From an uncultured Bacteroidales bacterium (GTDB taxonomy: Bacteria; Bacteroidota; Bacteroidia; Bacteroidales; Bacteroidaceae), in NCBI GenBank assembly GCA_937876995.1, contig CALEFD010000082.1, positions 1-11,577 of the forward strand: 11,577 nucleotides of DNA. Reading direction: 5' to 3'. A model generated the notes under the pieces. That model saw only the letters and a list, made by a program, of their open reading frames with translations. It had not been told where the DNA came from and did not search any database. The stretch's first letter is position 1. Each line of letters begins with the position of its first letter. The position numbers and the translations under genes were made by a program. This document shows, piece by piece, positions 1 to 6,032 of this stretch.

Positions 1-1
1 A

Positions 2-913
2 TCAAAATCTGCTGCCGGCTCCACCGCCACCGCCTCGGCCACCGCCAAAACTGCCACCACTGAAACCGCCACCAAAACTACCACCACCAAATCCACCACG
101 ATGCATACCACCACCGTAATGTCCACCCGAATGGCCTGTATAGTTTTCATCTATGGACTGAACCTGTTTTTCAAAAATATGTCCACAATCCTTACATTCA
201 TAGGTAACTCCCTCAGTTTTAATACCATTCTTTTTGGATATTAACCTACTGCCTACACGTATTACATTATGCTTTTTACAAACAGGACATCTGCCCGATA
301 TCCACACTGCAATTATTACTATTGTCAATCCTAACACAACCAAAACGCCAAAGACCAACAATGCAATCATTGCATCTTTATCATCATCGGCAGCAACCTC
401 CGATTCATCGTATGACATAAGCCTGTCATAAACTACCTGCATACCTGCAGCCATGCCTTCACTCCACTTTTCATCTTTCAGATATGGAATCATATCCTCA
501 GTCTGAATACGTTTGCATATTGCGTCAGGAAGTATGCCTTCCAAACCATATCCTGTATAGAATTGAATACATCTCTGGTCTGTTACCAACAGTACCACTA
601 AGCCATTGTCTTCACCCTTCTGTCCTACTCCCCATTCATTTAACAGTTCGTGGCAGAACTCAAAACAATCGGCATTGCCTATGCTGTTCACAACAGCTAC
701 AACTGTTTCTATACCTGTACTGTCTTCTAACGTTCTACATAACCTGTCTATCAATGCTTCAGTTTCATTGTTCAGAATTGCATCCGGATTTATGGTATAA
801 CGATACTCATTCTGTAAATGAACATTAGGCAAATTGGCTACAGTATATTCTACTGCAGACACAGACAAGCACAGACAAAAAATTTCTATACAAATAGTAG
901 TTATCTTTTTCAT
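2..913 (-). CDS. TPM-domain membrane protein with glycine-rich tail
   Basis: 303 aa from the ATG at 913; an upstream extension to 943 needs a non-ATG start and would overlap the preceding gene. A signal peptide covers residues 1-20 (cleavage after VSA), a TPM domain about 30-165 (motif GEDNGLVVLL; GYGLEG), a transmembrane helix about 182-206, then two CxxC pairs (C209/C212 and C240/C243) resembling a zinc ribbon, and a Gly/Ser/His-rich tail 260-303. This order matches YgcG/TPM proteins, which place the TPM domain outside the membrane; suggested roles include membrane-protein repair or phosphatase activity, unproven here. The inserted zinc ribbon between the helix and the tail is less usual. 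It is last in the operon with the amidase and thioesterase: its ATG lies 1 nt after the amidase stop. Confidence 0.85.
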   Translation of the reverse strand: MKKITTICIEIFCLCLSVSAVEYTVANLPNVHLQNEYRYTINPDAILNNETEALIDRLCRTLEDSTGIETVVAVVNSIGNADCFEFCHELLNEWGVGQKGEDNGLVVLLVTDQRCIQFYTGYGLEGILPDAICKRIQTEDMIPYLKDEKWSEGMAAGMQVVYDRLMSYDESEVAADDDKDAMIALLVFGVLVVLGLTIVIIAVWISGRCPVCKKHNVIRVGSRLISKKNGIKTEGVTYECKDCGHIFEKQVQSIDENYTGHSGGHYGGGMHRGGFGGGSFGGGFSGGSFGGGRGGGGGAGSRF

Positions 914-914
914 A

Positions 915-1676
915 TTACATATACATATCAGTATCGGCATCATCCAGAACAGGGAATTTTTCTCTGAAATGGTTTAGTTTATCCATATCGAGTTCTGCTG
1001 ACACCATATCAACTTTACTCTCTTCTGCAACCACTACGTTTTCGCCGTATGGGCTTATCAGAACAGAATCGCCACTATATACGCCAAACTGATCTATACC
1101 TACTCTGTTTACAGCAGCCACATAACACTGGTTTTCTATGGCTCTTGCTCTTATCAGAGTGTTCCAGGCAATCTTTCTTGCTATAGGCCAACTGGCTACA
1201 TAAATAATCATATCATAATCATCGCGATTTCGTACAAATACAGGAAAACGCAAGTCATAGCAAACCTGCAACATAATGCGTACTCCCCTAAATTCCACTA
1301 CCTTACGACTATGACCGGGAGTAATATATTCACCTTCGCCGGCATAAGTAAACAGGTGTCGTTTATCGTAATACTCTACCTTACCATCGGGAGTTACAAA
1401 ACAGAAACGATTATATGTTTTTCCATCCTGACTTATGGCTATGCTACCTGCTATGGCTGCATCCAGATTAGCAGCTTTCTGTTTCATCCATTCTACTGTG
1501 GGACCATCCATTGGTTCAGCTATAGATACTGCTTCCTGTATCATAGATGTGTTGAACATCTCCGGCAGTATATACAAATCTGAACCATCGCCGCCACCTA
1601 TCAGATTGTCTATATTTTGAAGATTCAACTCTTTTTCGCCCGGAATTGGCGATGTTTGCAAAATTGCTACTCTCAT
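915..1676 (-). CDS. Nitrilase-superfamily carbon-nitrogen hydrolase (omega-amidase-like)
   Basis: 253 aa, full length for the family. The catalytic triad of the superfamily is visible: Glu39 in LPEMF, Lys105 in YDKRHLF and Cys139 in LQVCYDLRFP. The short single-domain form and the CYDLRFP context resemble YafV/Nit2-type omega-amidases, which hydrolyse alpha-ketoglutaramate or alpha-ketosuccinamate to the keto acid and ammonia in the cytoplasm. The family is clear; the substrate is inferred. The ATG at 1676 lies 19 nt after the thioesterase stop, and the stop is 1 nt before the TPM gene, so the three genes are almost certainly co-transcribed. Confidence 0.9.
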   Translation of the reverse strand: MRVAILQTSPIPGEKELNLQNIDNLIGGGDGSDLYILPEMFNTSMIQEAVSIAEPMDGPTVEWMKQKAANLDAAIAGSIAISQDGKTYNRFCFVTPDGKVEYYDKRHLFTYAGEGEYITPGHSRKVVEFRGVRIMLQVCYDLRFPVFVRNRDDYDMIIYVASWPIARKIAWNTLIRARAIENQCYVAAVNRVGIDQFGVYSGDSVLISPYGENVVVAEESKVDMVSAELDMDKLNHFREKFPVLDDADTDMYM

Positions 1677-1695
1677 TTATTAAAGGACTAATTTA

Positions 1696-2448
1696 TTATT
1701 TGAATGACAACTCTACGCAGAAGGCTGTTTTTCCATCTGTTTTACCCTCTACTATATATTTTAATTCATCGTTATCGGTTTCAACTTTATGTCTGAACAG
1801 TTCAACAACCTGACCCTGTGTAGTTTCATGAGAAAAATTGATTACAAGATCTGACAACTGTCTTTTGGAAGTAATCTCATAATCTATTGCATCCATAGCC
1901 CACACTATATATCTGGCATTATTGGTATGACCTATAAAATCCACATCAGAATAACTAACCGTATGTTCTCCCACCTTTTCAGGATTGATACCGCGTGGCA
2001 TAATTACCTTTGGAGCCGGCGTCTCTATTGCATTGTCCTTACATATAGCCGATTCATCAAACAGCGATTCAAGTTCATCACTGCGAACAAATCTTCTGGT
2101 CTCCTTATTTATTACAACCCAAGAACTTGTAGCTGCAACCATAGAGGTTCCATCTTTACTATTCATACTGAAGTCACGCAAAAAATAGAGACCATCAAGA
2201 CCCTTATGCCAGGTAGTCATATTTACATTATCCTGCCACATAGGCATTTTATGGAAATGTATATGCATTCTGGACAGTACCCAAACTGTACCTTGTTTCT
2301 GCAGATCTTCGTAACCAAAATTAAACATTCCTGCTGCATGATATGCCATATCCTGAGCAAAATCCATAAAAGCCGATGGTTTCATTCTAAAACTGCAATC
2401 GGTATTGTAGCATGAAATTGTTAATTCATTTTTCAATCTGTTATCCAT
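1696..2448 (-). CDS. Acyl-ACP thioesterase (double hotdog, FatA/FatB family)
   Basis: 250 aa from ATG 2448. A TTG nine bases upstream (2457) is a less likely start, since the promoter -7 box at 2469-2476 would leave a very short leader. The protein cleaves acyl-acyl-carrier protein to free fatty acid in the cytoplasm. Two hotdog halves are seen: residues about 5-125, with the helix region MDFAQDMAYHAA, and about 155-250, with the signature DVDFIGHTNNARYIVW. By comparison with plant FatB, Asp170, His174 and Glu208 match catalytic positions. The Asn normally two residues before the His is Ile172, and the Cys after the Glu is Thr209. First gene of a three-gene operon. Confidence 0.88.
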   Translation of the reverse strand: MDNRLKNELTISCYNTDCSFRMKPSAFMDFAQDMAYHAAGMFNFGYEDLQKQGTVWVLSRMHIHFHKMPMWQDNVNMTTWHKGLDGLYFLRDFSMNSKDGTSMVAATSSWVVINKETRRFVRSDELESLFDESAICKDNAIETPAPKVIMPRGINPEKVGEHTVSYSDVDFIGHTNNARYIVWAMDAIDYEITSKRQLSDLVINFSHETTQGQVVELFRHKVETDNDELKYIVEGKTDGKTAFCVELSFK

Positions 2449-2468
2449 TATCCTCAAATTTTACAGCG

Positions 2469-2476
2469 CAAATTTA
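2469..2476 (-). promoter_or_regulatory. Bacteroidetes-type -7 box for the thioesterase operon
   Basis: Read on the minus strand the bases are TAAATTTG, a match to TAnnTTTG. The predicted start of transcription is about 14 nt before the ATG at 2448. No clear -33 TTTG is seen. Confidence 0.5.
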
Positions 2477-2560
2477 CAACTTTTATTTGGGGCTGATGTT
2501 TTCCATATAGTTATTTATTCTAAAAGAGGTGTAGTTATACAATATTTGAAAGAATAATTC

Positions 2561-2568
2561 TACTTTTG
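2561..2568 (+). promoter_or_regulatory. Bacteroidetes-type -7 box for yccF and the deacetylase
   Basis: TACTTTTG matches TAnnTTTG and lies 27 nt before the chosen ATG at 2596. A good -33 box is not apparent. It is divergent from the thioesterase promoter about 90 bp away. Confidence 0.5.
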
Positions 2569-2595
2569 TATTTGATAAACAAATATAATGGAATT

Positions 2596-2964
2596 ATGAA
2601 ACTGTTAGGTAATATTATTTGGATAATCTTTGGAGGGTTTGCCATAGCTTTAGAATATTGTACTATGGCAATAGCTTTCTGCGCCACAATTATTGGCATT
2701 CCATTTGGTTTTCAGTTACTTAAATTGGCATTGTTATCACTATTGCCATTTGGTCAGGAACCTACATACAGAGAAAATGAACCGGGTTGTATCAATACCA
2801 TCTTCAATATAATATGGATTTTTACAGGCGGAATATTAATAACCCTTACCCACCTTCTATTTGGCATAGTACTGTGTATAACCATAGTTGGTATTCCATT
2901 TGCAATGCAACATTTCAAGCTAATGAAGTTGGCTTTCACTCCTTTTGGACGTAATGTAGTTTAA
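2596..2964 (+). CDS. yccF: YccF-family inner-membrane protein
   Basis: 122 aa from the ATG at 2596; the in-frame upstream codons back to 2566 overlap the promoter and are not used. Two tandem copies of the YccF module are visible, the first with GNIIWIIFGG ... IIGIPFG ... LLPFG and the second with FNIIWIFTGG ... IVGIPFA ... FTPFG. Each contributes hydrophobic segments, so the protein is an integral membrane protein with about four helices. The biochemical role of YccF is not established. The next gene starts 17 nt downstream on the same strand, so the two are probably co-transcribed. Confidence 0.88.
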   Translation: MKLLGNIIWIIFGGFAIALEYCTMAIAFCATIIGIPFGFQLLKLALLSLLPFGQEPTYRENEPGCINTIFNIIWIFTGGILITLTHLLFGIVLCITIVGIPFAMQHFKLMKLAFTPFGRNVV

Positions 2965-2981
2965 CCAAATATTAGAATGAT

Positions 2982-3656
2982 ATGAAAAAAATTATGTTGA
3001 TGATGGCTACTGTAGGCCTATGCGCAGGTTGCGCTCCCAAAGCAGACAAAGTTATTGCACTAAGTTTTGACGATGGTCCTAACACCACTACCACAGTAAA
3101 AATGCTGGATATGCTTGAAAAGCATGATGTTGTAGGGTCATTCTTTGTAATAGGCAACAACATTAACGACGAGAGTGCAGAAATAATGAAACGTGCATAC
3201 AAAATGGGATGCGATATAGAGAACCATTCGCGCACTCACACAGCAATGGCATCACTATCGGGCGAACAGATTCAAGAGGAGATAAAATACACTTCTGACC
3301 TTATTGAGAAATATATTGGCAAACGTCCTGAATTTTTCCGTCCTCCATATATATCGGTAGCCCCACACATGTACGACAACATTGATTTGACATTTATATG
3401 CGGTCAGGGTTGCAACGATTGGGAAGCAACTACTACAGTTGAGCAACGCGCAGAAATGGTTATAAACAATGCTGCTGACGGTCAAATAGTTCTGCTTCAC
3501 GATTTTGTAGGCAACGAAGCTACTGTGGAAGCATTGGATATAATTATTCCGGAGCTAAAAAAACAGGGTTACAGATTTGTTACCGTTCCGGAACTTTTCA
3601 AACTGAAGAAAATTACACCGGATCATAGCAAGATGTATACAAATGTCCTCCAGTAA
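2982..3656 (+). CDS. Polysaccharide deacetylase (NodB fold, CE4), putative lipoprotein
   Basis: 224 aa. A short hydrophobic N-terminus ends in a lipobox-like LCAGC with Cys17 as the likely lipidated residue; Cys at position -3 is unusual for a lipobox. The NodB motifs are all present: SFDDGP (Asp30 base, Asp31 metal), NHSRTH (His82 and His86 metal), RPPY (120-123), DW (146-147) and LLHD (His173 acid). Enzymes of this family remove N-acetyl groups from peptidoglycan or other glycans at the cell envelope. The substrate cannot be told from sequence. The protein is little more than the catalytic domain. Its last codons and stop form part of a terminator-like hairpin. Confidence 0.92.
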   Translation: MKKIMLMMATVGLCAGCAPKADKVIALSFDDGPNTTTTVKMLDMLEKHDVVGSFFVIGNNINDESAEIMKRAYKMGCDIENHSRTHTAMASLSGEQIQEEIKYTSDLIEKYIGKRPEFFRPPYISVAPHMYDNIDLTFICGQGCNDWEATTTVEQRAEMVINNAADGQIVLLHDFVGNEATVEALDIIIPELKKQGYRFVTVPELFKLKKITPDHSKMYTNVLQ

Positions 3657-3670
3657 GAGGACATTTGTAT
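3637..3670 (+). terminator. 14-bp hairpin containing the deacetylase stop codon
   Basis: A perfect 14-bp inverted repeat, ATACAAATGTCCTC (3637-3650) and its complement (3657-3670), encloses the 6-nt loop CAGTAA. The stop TAA (3654-3656) is inside the loop, so the left arm encodes the last amino acids. There is no strong T-run after the stem. It probably ends or stabilises the yccF-deacetylase transcript. Confidence 0.6.
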
Positions 3671-3875
3671 TATAAACCTTATTTATATGTCACGCTCCGC
3701 GTGAGTCCTTCGGACCAATTAATCATCAATCCTCCAATAAAGGACGTTAGAAACCTCATCTTCAATAGCATTTAAAAGTAGAATTTAGTTATACCTCAAT
3801 GGCAGTGTGTGCAAATTTTGCACACACTGCATCTTCCTCCAATTCATGGAAAACATACATAGTAGATTTTCTCGT
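3671..3875. other. Non-coding junction with small hairpins
   Basis: No convincing gene is seen. Two adjacent small hairpins, CACGC-TCC-GCGTG (3691-3703) and GTCC-TTC-GGAC (3705-3715), resemble short REP-like repeats. The plus-strand ORF at 3799-3981 runs through the 29-bp palindrome and the antisense of a better fragment, so it is treated as spurious. The stretch separates core genes from the accessory island and may hold the insertion boundary. Confidence 0.45.
3802..3830. repeat. 29-bp perfect palindrome
   Basis: Arms GCAGTGTGTGCAAA (3802-3815) and its exact complement (3817-3830) are separated by a single T. No T-run follows. It could be a protein-binding site, a REP-like unit or a mobile-element end. 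It is unrelated in sequence to the CTGCCA operators. Confidence 0.7.
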
Positions 3876-3902
3876 CAACTACCGAGAATTTCTAGGTAGT
3901 TG
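3876..3902. repeat. 27-nt hairpin at the end of the gene fragment
   Basis: CAACTACC (3876-3883) pairs with GGTAGTTG (3895-3902). Inside, AGAA and TTCT pair again around a central T, leaving one G/A mismatch. The stop codon of the minus-strand fragment (3879-3881) lies within it. It may act as terminator or mark a recombination junction. Confidence 0.5.
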
Positions 3903-4070
3903 CTTCGTTCTCATTTGGACCTGGGCTTGGTCTAACTGGGCGGGCGTGCCACGAAAGACGGGACTGGCCTTGCGTTTGTAGAAGCACTGGCCGTTACGGT
4001 GATAGAAGGTGATGTTACCTATGCTGGACCAGCAGTCCTGGATTATGGGTGTGGGATGGAATCTGGGCAT
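3879..4070 (-). pseudogene. Truncated fragment of a Bacteroidales small protein family
   Basis: 63 codons starting ATG at 4070. The residues PIIQDCWSSIGNITFYHRNG, then SPVFRGTPAQLDQ, look like the N-terminal module of a family I associate with Bacteroides accessory DNA; I cannot name its function. The homology-like part seems to break near codon 52, and the remainder runs into the hairpin at 3876-3902, so I read it as a 3'-truncated gene. A -7 box (TAACTTTG, minus strand, 4097-4104) precedes it. Base composition is clearly richer in GC than its neighbours, suggesting separate origin. It could still be an intact short gene. Confidence 0.4.
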
Positions 4071-4138
4071 GGTTTCATGGCGTTAATGGTTTTATGCAAA
4101 GTTACTGTAAAAAGTGAATATTGTTATATTTTCTTGTT

Positions 4139-4161
4139 ATACTGCCACGTTTTGGCAGTAT
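4139..4161. promoter_or_regulatory. Operator copy 1 (perfect inverted repeat) before the DNPH1-like gene
   Basis: ATACTGCCA (4139-4147), spacer CGTTT, TGGCAGTAT (4153-4161). The core CTGCCA-N5-TGGCAG (4142-4158) lies exactly 10 bp upstream of the -7 box, over the -33 region. It is shared with copies at 7723-7739 and 9353-9372. Inferred to be bound by the WYL regulator. Confidence 0.75.
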
Positions 4162-4168
4162 ATAACTC

Positions 4169-4176
4169 TAAATTTG
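4169..4176 (+). promoter_or_regulatory. -7 box for the DNPH1-like/cREC operon
   Basis: TAAATTTG matches TAnnTTTG, 33 nt before the ATG at 4210. The place where a -33 element should be is occupied by the inverted repeat, which fits control by repression or by an activator replacing a weak -33. Confidence 0.6.
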
Positions 4177-4209
4177 TAAAGGTTAGAGTGAAACAACTAA
4201 ATTACAGAT

Positions 4210-4617
4210 ATGAAAAAGATATATTTTGCCGGTTCCATACGTGGTGGCAGGAATGATGCTGAGTTGTACAAGCGGATAATTGAGTACATCCAGCGTGAGC
4301 ATATTGTTCTGACTGAACATGTTGGTGATTTATCTCTCAGCAAGACTGAAGGAATGAAGGACCGTGATGTTGCCATCTATGAACAGGATACAGCCTGGCT
4401 TAGGGAATCTGACTTGGTGATTGCCGAATGTACTACCCCATCACTGGGCGTGGGATATGAGTTGGCCTATGCCGAAAAGGAGCACAAGCCTGTCCATATA
4501 TTCTACAATAAAACTAGAACCAATCTTTCGGCCATGCTTACTGGTAACAAATACTTTGTTATTCACCCGTATAAGAACGAAGAAGAGATTTATGACATAA
4601 TACTGTCAATTCTATAA
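4210..4617 (+). CDS. DNPH1/Rcl-like 2'-deoxynucleoside 5'-phosphate N-hydrolase
   Basis: 135 aa, nucleoside 2-deoxyribosyltransferase superfamily. Similarity to mammalian DNPH1 (Rcl) is strong by eye: YFAGSIRGGR at 5-14, VLTEHV at 33-38, EQDTAWL with Asp60, PSLGVGYELA with Ser78 and Glu84, and LSAML with Ser107. These match the substrate-binding Asp and Ser and the catalytic Glu of rat Rcl (Asp69, Ser87, Glu93, Ser117). DNPH1 splits the N-glycosidic bond of deoxynucleoside monophosphates; the human enzyme clears 5-hydroxymethyl-dUMP. The bacterial substrate is inferred only. It is the first gene after operator copy 1; the next gene begins 4 nt after its stop, so the two form an operon. Confidence 0.9.
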   Translation: MKKIYFAGSIRGGRNDAELYKRIIEYIQREHIVLTEHVGDLSLSKTEGMKDRDVAIYEQDTAWLRESDLVIAECTTPSLGVGYELAYAEKEHKPVHIFYNKTRTNLSAMLTGNKYFVIHPYKNEEEIYDIILSIL

Positions 4618-4621
4618 TAGC

Positions 4622-4954
4622 ATGAAGACTGTTATTTTTCTTGACGATTATAGGAAACCGGAACAATGTTTTGACACCAGCCAGTACATGGTATTCTGCG
4701 CTGCTACATTTGATGAGTTCGTTGACGTGCTTAACAAAACATACCACGAATATAAAAGAGTTGATGAGATTTGGTTTGATCATGATCTTGGTGAAAACGC
4801 GGGTACCGGATATGACTGCGCAAAATACTTGGTAGAGTTTTGTATTGAGCATAACATGGATTTGCCGGATTATTATATCCAGTCAAATAATCCGGCAGGC
4901 AAACTGAATATTGACTCTTACCTAAAATCATTCTTAAAGAGCCTAAACATTTAA
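4622..4954 (+). CDS. cREC-type receiver-like domain protein
   Basis: 110 aa. Receiver-like features: acidic pair in FLDDYRKP (Asp8, Asp9), DHDLG (Asp53-Gly57), and a downstream SNNPAGKLNI (88-97). From memory this set (LDD-R-P, DHDLG, HS-x-NP-x-G-x-NI) defines the 'cyclic-phosphate processing receiver' family (cREC), proposed by Aravind's group to act in RNA/nucleotide repair or conflict systems rather than two-component signalling. Here the usual His before Ser88 seems to be Gln87. There is no output domain or kinase nearby. It is translationally coupled to the DNPH1-like gene. Its stop overlaps the stop of the convergent small gene. Confidence 0.75.
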   Translation: MKTVIFLDDYRKPEQCFDTSQYMVFCAATFDEFVDVLNKTYHEYKRVDEIWFDHDLGENAGTGYDCAKYLVEFCIEHNMDLPDYYIQSNNPAGKLNIDSYLKSFLKSLNI

Positions 4955-5310
4955 TCCCACAAATTGAGAAAGTACTTGCAGAAGAGATTGAGGCCAGTTG
5001 AAATGGTCTTCATCTCTTCTTCTGTATATGAGCTGCTGTTGCCTTGCATGATTTCAAACGCATCTATCATCTTCTGGATGGTGTTGTTCCATTCTTTCAT
5101 GTCCTTCATATCCGGGCAATAGCCATGCTTGTTACACGCCTTGAATGCTTTCAAGCGTGGGACAATGGATCTGGCGATGTAATGGTATGTTCCCCAGATT
5201 TCACTTTCTGTGAAGTCATGCCTGTGGCTCCACTCAACAGGTGTTTTGGGAACCTTTGATACGTCTGGCTCTAATAACACGTACTCAACTTTATTTCTGT
5301 TCTTCTTCAT
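4951..5310 (-). CDS. Small hypothetical protein, last gene of the four-gene operon
   Basis: 119 aa from ATG 5310; a TTG at 5340 would add ten residues. I do not recognise the family. Visible features are EWSHRHDFTESEIW (charged/aromatic, about 26-39), a probable helix RSIVPRLKAFKACNKHGYC, and a helical C-terminus beginning KEWNNTIQKMIDAFEIM; the last part recalls small phage or mobile-element proteins with an EEWN..L..MI..FE.. pattern. There are no signal peptide or membrane segments. Gap of 55 nt to the polymerase-palm gene upstream. Its stop shares the palindromic TTAA (4951-4954) with the convergent cREC gene. Confidence 0.65.
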   Translation of the reverse strand: MKKNRNKVEYVLLEPDVSKVPKTPVEWSHRHDFTESEIWGTYHYIARSIVPRLKAFKACNKHGYCPDMKDMKEWNNTIQKMIDAFEIMQGNSSSYTEEEMKTISTGLNLFCKYFLNLWD

Positions 5311-5365
5311 ACTGCTGCATAAATTCGTCTCTAAATTCAACTATGAATCCCATATCTTTTCTAAA

Positions 5366-6025
5366 TCAAATTCTGGTGAGGTTATGTGATTTAAGGACAT
5401 TGAAGCGAAACACTGTCTTGTTATCACACTCTGGGATGAACTCTTTTGTGCAAAGAATACTGTTCCCTTTCTCATCAGTTATATCCTGCACCGGAAAATA
5501 ATCACCTATACAACCGTCTTTACATATGAGCAATGCGCACATGTGTAGGTAAACTTTTTTTCCTTTTGTAGTTATACCTATAGCTTCATGTTCTTTTAAA
5601 TTGCTTTTATCAGATAACAATGCCGGCATTCGTGCCACATTGTTATAGCCGAACAATTCAATTGCCTTGTTATAAACCTTGTGATAAGAATCACTATCTA
5701 CCTCAATATCTATTATGCGTTTCTTGTTTTCATCACACCATATGAGAAGAGGATTCACACCTTGTGAATTAGGATAAATACTGGTGATACCTAACAACCA
5801 ACAAACATAAGAATTAATCATCCAACCACGACCTGGACTTAATAATAACTCTTTACCCCTTTTTAATTCATCTATTAATTCATGTGCAACATTAAAATAC
5901 GATGCGAGATGACGGTTTTCTATACAAACCAGTTCCCGTTCAAGCATATTCTTGCTTATCCCGATAGGCCATCTTGATTTGAGTCCTGACTTGAGATATT
6001 CTCTCAATATTTCATTTTCATTCAT
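5366..6025 (-). CDS. Stand-alone DnaE-type (C-family) polymerase palm fragment
   Basis: 219 aa from the ATG at 6025, 7 nt after the preceding gene's stop; the longer frame to 6136 overlaps that gene and is rejected. Residues about 28-140 align by eye with the first palm segment of bacterial DNA polymerase III alpha: ERELVCIENRHLASYF, then LLSPGRGWMINSYVCWLLGIT (Gly-rich loop with PGRG at 64-67), then IDIEVD at 105-110 followed by YNKAIELFGYNNVARM. In E. coli DnaE the last motif carries catalytic Asp401 and Asp403; here Glu108 and Asp110 occupy those places. The PHP domain, the third catalytic Asp, fingers and beta-binding regions are absent. Residues 141-219 are unrecognised. It could be a nucleotidyltransferase, a nucleotide sensor or an inactive decoy. 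Confidence 0.75.
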   Translation of the reverse strand: MNENEILREYLKSGLKSRWPIGISKNMLERELVCIENRHLASYFNVAHELIDELKRGKELLLSPGRGWMINSYVCWLLGITSIYPNSQGVNPLLIWCDENKKRIIDIEVDSDSYHKVYNKAIELFGYNNVARMPALLSDKSNLKEHEAIGITTKGKKVYLHMCALLICKDGCIGDYFPVQDITDEKGNSILCTKEFIPECDNKTVFRFNVLKSHNLTRI

Positions 6026-6032
6026 AAGATTA

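Noticed and set aside
5..135. Repetitive CCACCA/CCGCCA pattern resembling a simple repeat
   Set aside because: It is the antisense of Gly/Ser-rich codons in the tail of the TPM-domain protein.
1927..2415. Plus-strand ORF of 162 aa
   Set aside because: It is antisense to the well-supported acyl-ACP thioesterase and shows no recognisable motif.
3255..3500. Minus-strand ORF inside the deacetylase gene
   Set aside because: It is antisense to conserved NodB motifs and has no promoter or family features.
3691..3715. Two small hairpins as a terminator
   Set aside because: Stems of 4-5 bp without a T-run; the strong hairpin at 3637-3670 already fills that role.
3799..3981. Plus-strand ORF of 60 aa
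   Set aside because: It runs through the 29-bp palindrome and the antisense of a more protein-like minus-strand fragment.
5366..6025. Decayed fragment of a housekeeping dnaE
   Set aside because: The frame is intact, has a clean start in a tight operon, and carries its own C-terminal region not resembling DnaE.
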